Of a DNA stretch of 6,240 bases, positions 6,174-6,240 are shown one piece after another. This DNA comes from DAIDJM01 sp964250215 (lineage in GTDB: Bacteria; Pseudomonadota; Alphaproteobacteria; Acetobacterales; Acetobacteraceae). Position 1 is the first letter of the stretch. Each line of letters begins with the position of its first letter. The position numbers were made by a program, and so were the translations under genes. The stretch covers positions 1 through 6,240 of the forward strand of contig CAXUEX010000157.1 in NCBI GenBank assembly GCA_964250215.1, in the 5' to 3' direction. The notes beneath the pieces were generated by a model, which saw only the letters and a program-made list of their open reading frames with translations, searched no databases and was not told the origin of the DNA.

Positions 6174-6240
6174 ATGCGACGAGGGGCTGCCATCGTTGCT
6201 GCCGTGATCGATGACGAAGAGCGTGGCGCCTGGTGCGGTT
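6174..6240 (+). CDS. Start of an unidentified plus-strand frame, possibly a transposase
   Basis: The ATG at 6174 has a textbook ribosome site, AGGAGG, 7 nt upstream. The frame is open for 22 codons to the window edge and begins MRRGAAIVAAVIDDEERGAW. The IVx(n)DEER pattern loosely recalls the N-terminus of IS630-type transposases, which often start with a short arginine-containing stretch, then IVL and (T/S)(D/P)EER. This is a resemblance from memory and not a match I can verify. Third-position GC is lower than in the surrounding genes, which would suit either a mobile gene or a chance frame. Nothing is visible of a catalytic domain. The same bases read on the minus strand give a competing protein-like frame. 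Confidence 0.27.
   Translation, partial: MRRGAAIVAAVIDDEERGAWCG

Larger units (their letters stand above)
6095..6240. other. Right-edge segment of unclear identity, possible mobile-element end
   Basis: Just after CTAG (6091-6094) the sequence becomes locally AT-richer, with GTGTTTTGAAAAG at 6098-6110. It then holds a hairpin, a strong ribosome site and an ATG frame running off the edge. A TA or CTAG junction followed by such a leader and an early ATG is the layout of many insertion sequences. The opposite terminal repeat lies outside the window, so an insertion sequence cannot be confirmed. The minus strand of the same bases can instead be read as a fragment of a clan-CD-like peptidase, described separately. 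Confidence 0.25.

Noticed and set aside
1..6240. CRISPR array, tRNA, rRNA or toxin-antitoxin pair
   Set aside because: No spaced direct repeats, no tRNA-like cloverleaf or rRNA segments, and no small paired frames with the relevant motifs were seen on either strand.

Overview
The window is a strongly GC-rich stretch of bacterial chromosome. High GC at third codon positions, a pqiA-pqiB-pqiC cluster and a P-loop sulfotransferase-like gene together suggest a Gram-negative proteobacterium, most likely an alphaproteobacterium. Acetobacteraceae or a relative is a guess from general flavour and cannot be proved from the bases.

Layout from left to right. At 1-70 (minus) is the first 23 codons of a Rossmann-fold NAD(P)-dependent SDR/epimerase-like protein. 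After a 134-bp gap, an AraC/XylS-family regulator occupies 205-1281 (minus). Upstream of it on the same strand is a compact three-gene operon, read in the order pqiA (3554-4783), pqiB (1884-3557), pqiC (1309-1887). Both internal junctions are 4-bp start/stop overlaps (ATGA and GTGA). A 137-bp divergent intergenic region (4784-4920) separates pqiA from a plus-strand sulfotransferase-like gene (4921-6075). The last 146 bp change character and may be the edge of a mobile element or of a broken gene.

How the genes work together. PqiA is a multi-pass inner-membrane protein with two cysteine-ribbon modules. PqiB is an inner-membrane-anchored protein with three MCE domains and a long helical C-terminus. 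PqiC is an outer-membrane-type lipoprotein. In known systems the three form a trans-envelope conduit thought to move lipids or other hydrophobic molecules and to protect membrane integrity. The AraC-type gene begins only 27 bp after pqiC and may be the distal gene of the same transcript; a regulatory link to the SDR gene or to pqiABC is inference only.

No unambiguously new system is visible. The places most worth a second look are at the right end. The sulfotransferase C-terminus may be frameshifted. An imperfect hairpin there could hide the strong ribosome binding site of an edge-truncated plus-strand frame. The minus strand of the same bases carries a clan-CD-peptidase-like hydrophobic-HG motif. 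These right-edge interpretations partly exclude one another.
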